From the NCBI GenBank assembly GCA_007124535.1, contig SLEY01000649.1, positions 1-6,559 on the forward strand: a stretch of 6,559 nt of DNA, read 5' to 3'. The translations under genes were made by a program, and so were the position numbers. Shown piece after piece: positions 6,101 through 6,559 of this stretch (the first letter of the stretch is position 1; the number at the start of each line of letters is the position of its first letter). The DNA comes from Planctomycetaceae bacterium. Its GTDB lineage: Bacteria; Planctomycetota; Planctomycetia; Pirellulales; Pirellulaceae. Below the pieces are notes generated by a model that saw nothing but the letters and a program-made list of their open reading frames with translations, was not told the origin of the DNA and did no database searches.

Positions 6101-6467
6101 ACGGCGGATCAAGACCACCGCCCTCCGCGATGTGGCTTCGATGCTGCATTCGTTCCGCCGAGCGGCCGCGTTGGCCGTCGCCGACCAATGCCGCGTCCGG
6201 CGGCTCGAAGACCGCGAACGGGCGACGTTGGCCTGGTGCGCGGGGTACTGGGCGTCCTGGACCGGCGCCCGCTTCCTCCGCTCTTACCTGGAGGTCGCCG
6301 ACGGAGCCGATTTCATCCCGCAACCGGAGCCGATGATCCCGACCTTGTTGGTGCTGTACCAGCTGGAGGAATGTGCCCACGAACTGCGGGTCGCCCTGGA
6401 AACGCGGCCCGAGGAGTGTATCGTCCCGTTGAACGAGGCCTTGCGGATTTTGAACGCGAACCATTGA
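3114..6467 (+). CDS. treS: Trehalose synthase (TreS) fused to a degenerate maltokinase-like domain
   Basis: The 1117-residue product has the usual length of TreS-maltokinase fusions and a GTG start. TreS (about 1-545, GH13_16) isomerises trehalose and maltose in the cytoplasm. It shows DANGDGMGD (23-31), TELVLNH (99-105), MRLD with nucleophile Asp203, AEANQWP with Glu245, NHD with Asp311, and near-invariant blocks such as EGTTCENLPETH and RNGVRTPMQWS, so this half looks active. The second half (about 570-1117) aligns with maltokinase, whose normal job is ATP-dependent formation of maltose 1-phosphate for GlgE. LKLYRRL with Lys755, LGRRTAELHHAL (874-885), DFEG (985-988) and ERR...LRDVA are kept. 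However, the catalytic loop reads HGTYRLEE (966-973) where I expect HGDYHLGQ, and three other kinase motifs are altered. The frame has no stop, so this is divergence and not a broken gene. I infer a pseudokinase domain. The gene lies between glgX and probable malQ in one operon. Confidence 0.93.
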   Translation: MSASGLWYKDAVVYQVHVRAFFDANGDGMGDFRGLTQKLDYLQELGVTAIWLLPFYPSPLKDDGYDIASYEDVHKNYGTLNDLKAFLREAHRRGLRVITELVLNHTSDQHPWFQRARRAPAGSSHRDFYVWSDTSEKYRQARVIFQDYETSNWTWDPVARAYYWHRFFHHQPDLNYDHPEVRHAIMRVVDHWMAMGVDGMRLDGVPYLYEREGTTCENLPETHAFLKELRAHVDSKFNDRMFLAEANQWPEDAAAYFGEGDECHTAFHFPLMPRMYMAVQMEDRFPIIDILEQTPEIPENCQWMLFLRNHDELTLEMVTEQERDFMYRFYARDPQARINLGIRRRLAPLMQNDRRKIELLNGLLLSLPGSPVIYYGDEIGMGDNIYMGDRNGVRTPMQWSADRNAGFSRANPQQLYLPPIFDYEYHYETVNVETQSWNPNSLLSWMKRLIRLRQQFSPLTDGSLEFLRPANPKVLAFLRTSGEEHVLVVANLSRFAQFVELDLRRFNGRMPVELFGQIDFPWIGELPYLLTLTPYAFMWFAIQTPREDAEQEGEPVHRIGAERHLPSLNTSGSWQSVFEGDSLPHLERILPEFLAECSWFCEPLRKIRTASVLDVLVPRSSGEDPEMALFMVEVHFIDARRQVYSLPVKYSSQGEIPWAESLAADAILARLVVEQDGLHQSGLLHDAWGDEGFAALLLDVVSGQQVLQGRHGEVVGRPTRTFRRLQGDSEPLEITTFRESHRNSGLAYDQRFFLKLYRRLEEGVHPEIAAGTYLSETLAFPHVAPVAGVLEYHQEASEPFAVGILQGYHPHEQTAWELTRDRLENYLDAAFSDSSLAGASDEALPGALLTLSEAEAPALARRLFGPYLQTIELLGRRTAELHHALSHPSEDTAFEAEPFSRLHQRSIYQSFRNSWGRSLGLLERSTDLPEEVRELADQLLSRRGELFARVRNVLDEPITGLRIRCHGTYRLEEVLFTGEDFVIIDFEGQPDQSIGERRIKTTALRDVASMLHSFRRAAALAVADQCRVRRLEDRERATLAWCAGYWASWTGARFLRSYLEVADGADFIPQPEPMIPTLLVLYQLEECAHELRVALETRPEECIVPLNEALRILNANH

Positions 6468-6471
6468 TGGC

Positions 6472-6477
6472 AGGAGG
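6472..6477 (+). promoter_or_regulatory. Shine-Dalgarno that fixes the malQ start
   Basis: AGGAGG lies 5 bases before GTG 6483. An ATG at 6467, overlapping the treS stop, is in another frame and precedes this site, so it is not the start used. Confidence 0.8.
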
Positions 6478-6482
6478 CTGGG

Positions 6483-6559
6483 GTGAATCGAGCAACACTT
6501 CCCGCTCCCTTGAGGGCGCTGGCGCGTCTGTACGGGGTGCAAACCGACTATCAGGACGT
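6483..6559 (+). CDS. malQ: 5' end of probable 4-alpha-glucanotransferase MalQ (truncated by window edge)
   Basis: Only 25 codons are visible before the right edge. The GTG start is set by a perfect AGGAGG 5 bases upstream and lies 15 bases after the treS stop. The readable part, LRALARLYGVQTDYQD (residues 10-25), matches the N-terminal pattern I know from GH77 amylomaltases (L-A-x-L-Y-G-V-Q-x-x-Y-x-D), including those encoded beside or fused to trehalose-pathway enzymes. The catalytic barrel is outside the window, so the call rests on this motif and on the glycogen/trehalose context. MalQ transfers glucan chains between malto-oligosaccharides and would use both the chains released by GlgX and maltose from TreS. 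A MalQ fused to another enzyme such as TreY cannot be excluded. Confidence 0.7.
   Translation, partial: MNRATLPAPLRALARLYGVQTDYQD

Noticed and set aside
5163..6542. Open minus-strand frame of 459 codons opposite the maltokinase-like domain
   Set aside because: It lies antisense to a clearly recognisable coding domain, its product is rich in Gln, Arg, Pro and Val without family resemblance, and such frames are common opposite GC-rich genes.

Overview
The window looks like chromosomal DNA from a GC-rich (roughly 60% by eye) bacterium. I lean towards a planctomycete. The hints are a secreted protein with an NEVESFQ block (DUF4091/GH123-like), GAAC/GTTC and CACAGAGAG-type intergenic repeats, and close similarity of the trehalose synthase to fusion enzymes found in environmental Gram-negative phyla. 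This assignment is an inference and no taxonomic marker is present.

Layout: positions 1-197 hold the 5' end of a minus-strand gene for an exported protein that runs off the left edge; it has a perfect AGGAGG and a good sigma70-like promoter. Positions 198-923 are a divergent intergenic region of about 725 bases with no convincing gene. It holds the two opposed promoters, several inverted and direct repeats, and a hairpin plus T7 just ahead of the next start. Then three plus-strand genes follow in a tight row: glgX (924-3083), a trehalose synthase fused to a maltokinase-like domain (3114-6467), and the first 25 codons of a probable malQ (6483 to the right edge). The gaps between them are 30 and 15 bases, each with its own Shine-Dalgarno, so they are very probably one operon.

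How they work together: GlgX removes alpha-1,6 branches from glycogen and releases malto-oligosaccharides. TreS interconverts trehalose and maltose. MalQ (4-alpha-glucanotransferase) disproportionates maltose and malto-oligosaccharides. In the usual TreS-maltokinase fusion, maltose is phosphorylated to maltose 1-phosphate for GlgE.

The main surprise is that the kinase half here lacks most of the motifs needed for that step. The catalytic loop expected to read HGDYHLGQ reads HGTYRLEE, and the nucleotide-loop, RWFGGK and helix-C motifs are also changed, while the reading frame, the fold-level similarity and DFEG are intact. I propose a pseudokinase, or a kinase with altered chemistry, fused to an apparently intact TreS, with maltose routed to the neighbouring MalQ instead of GlgE.
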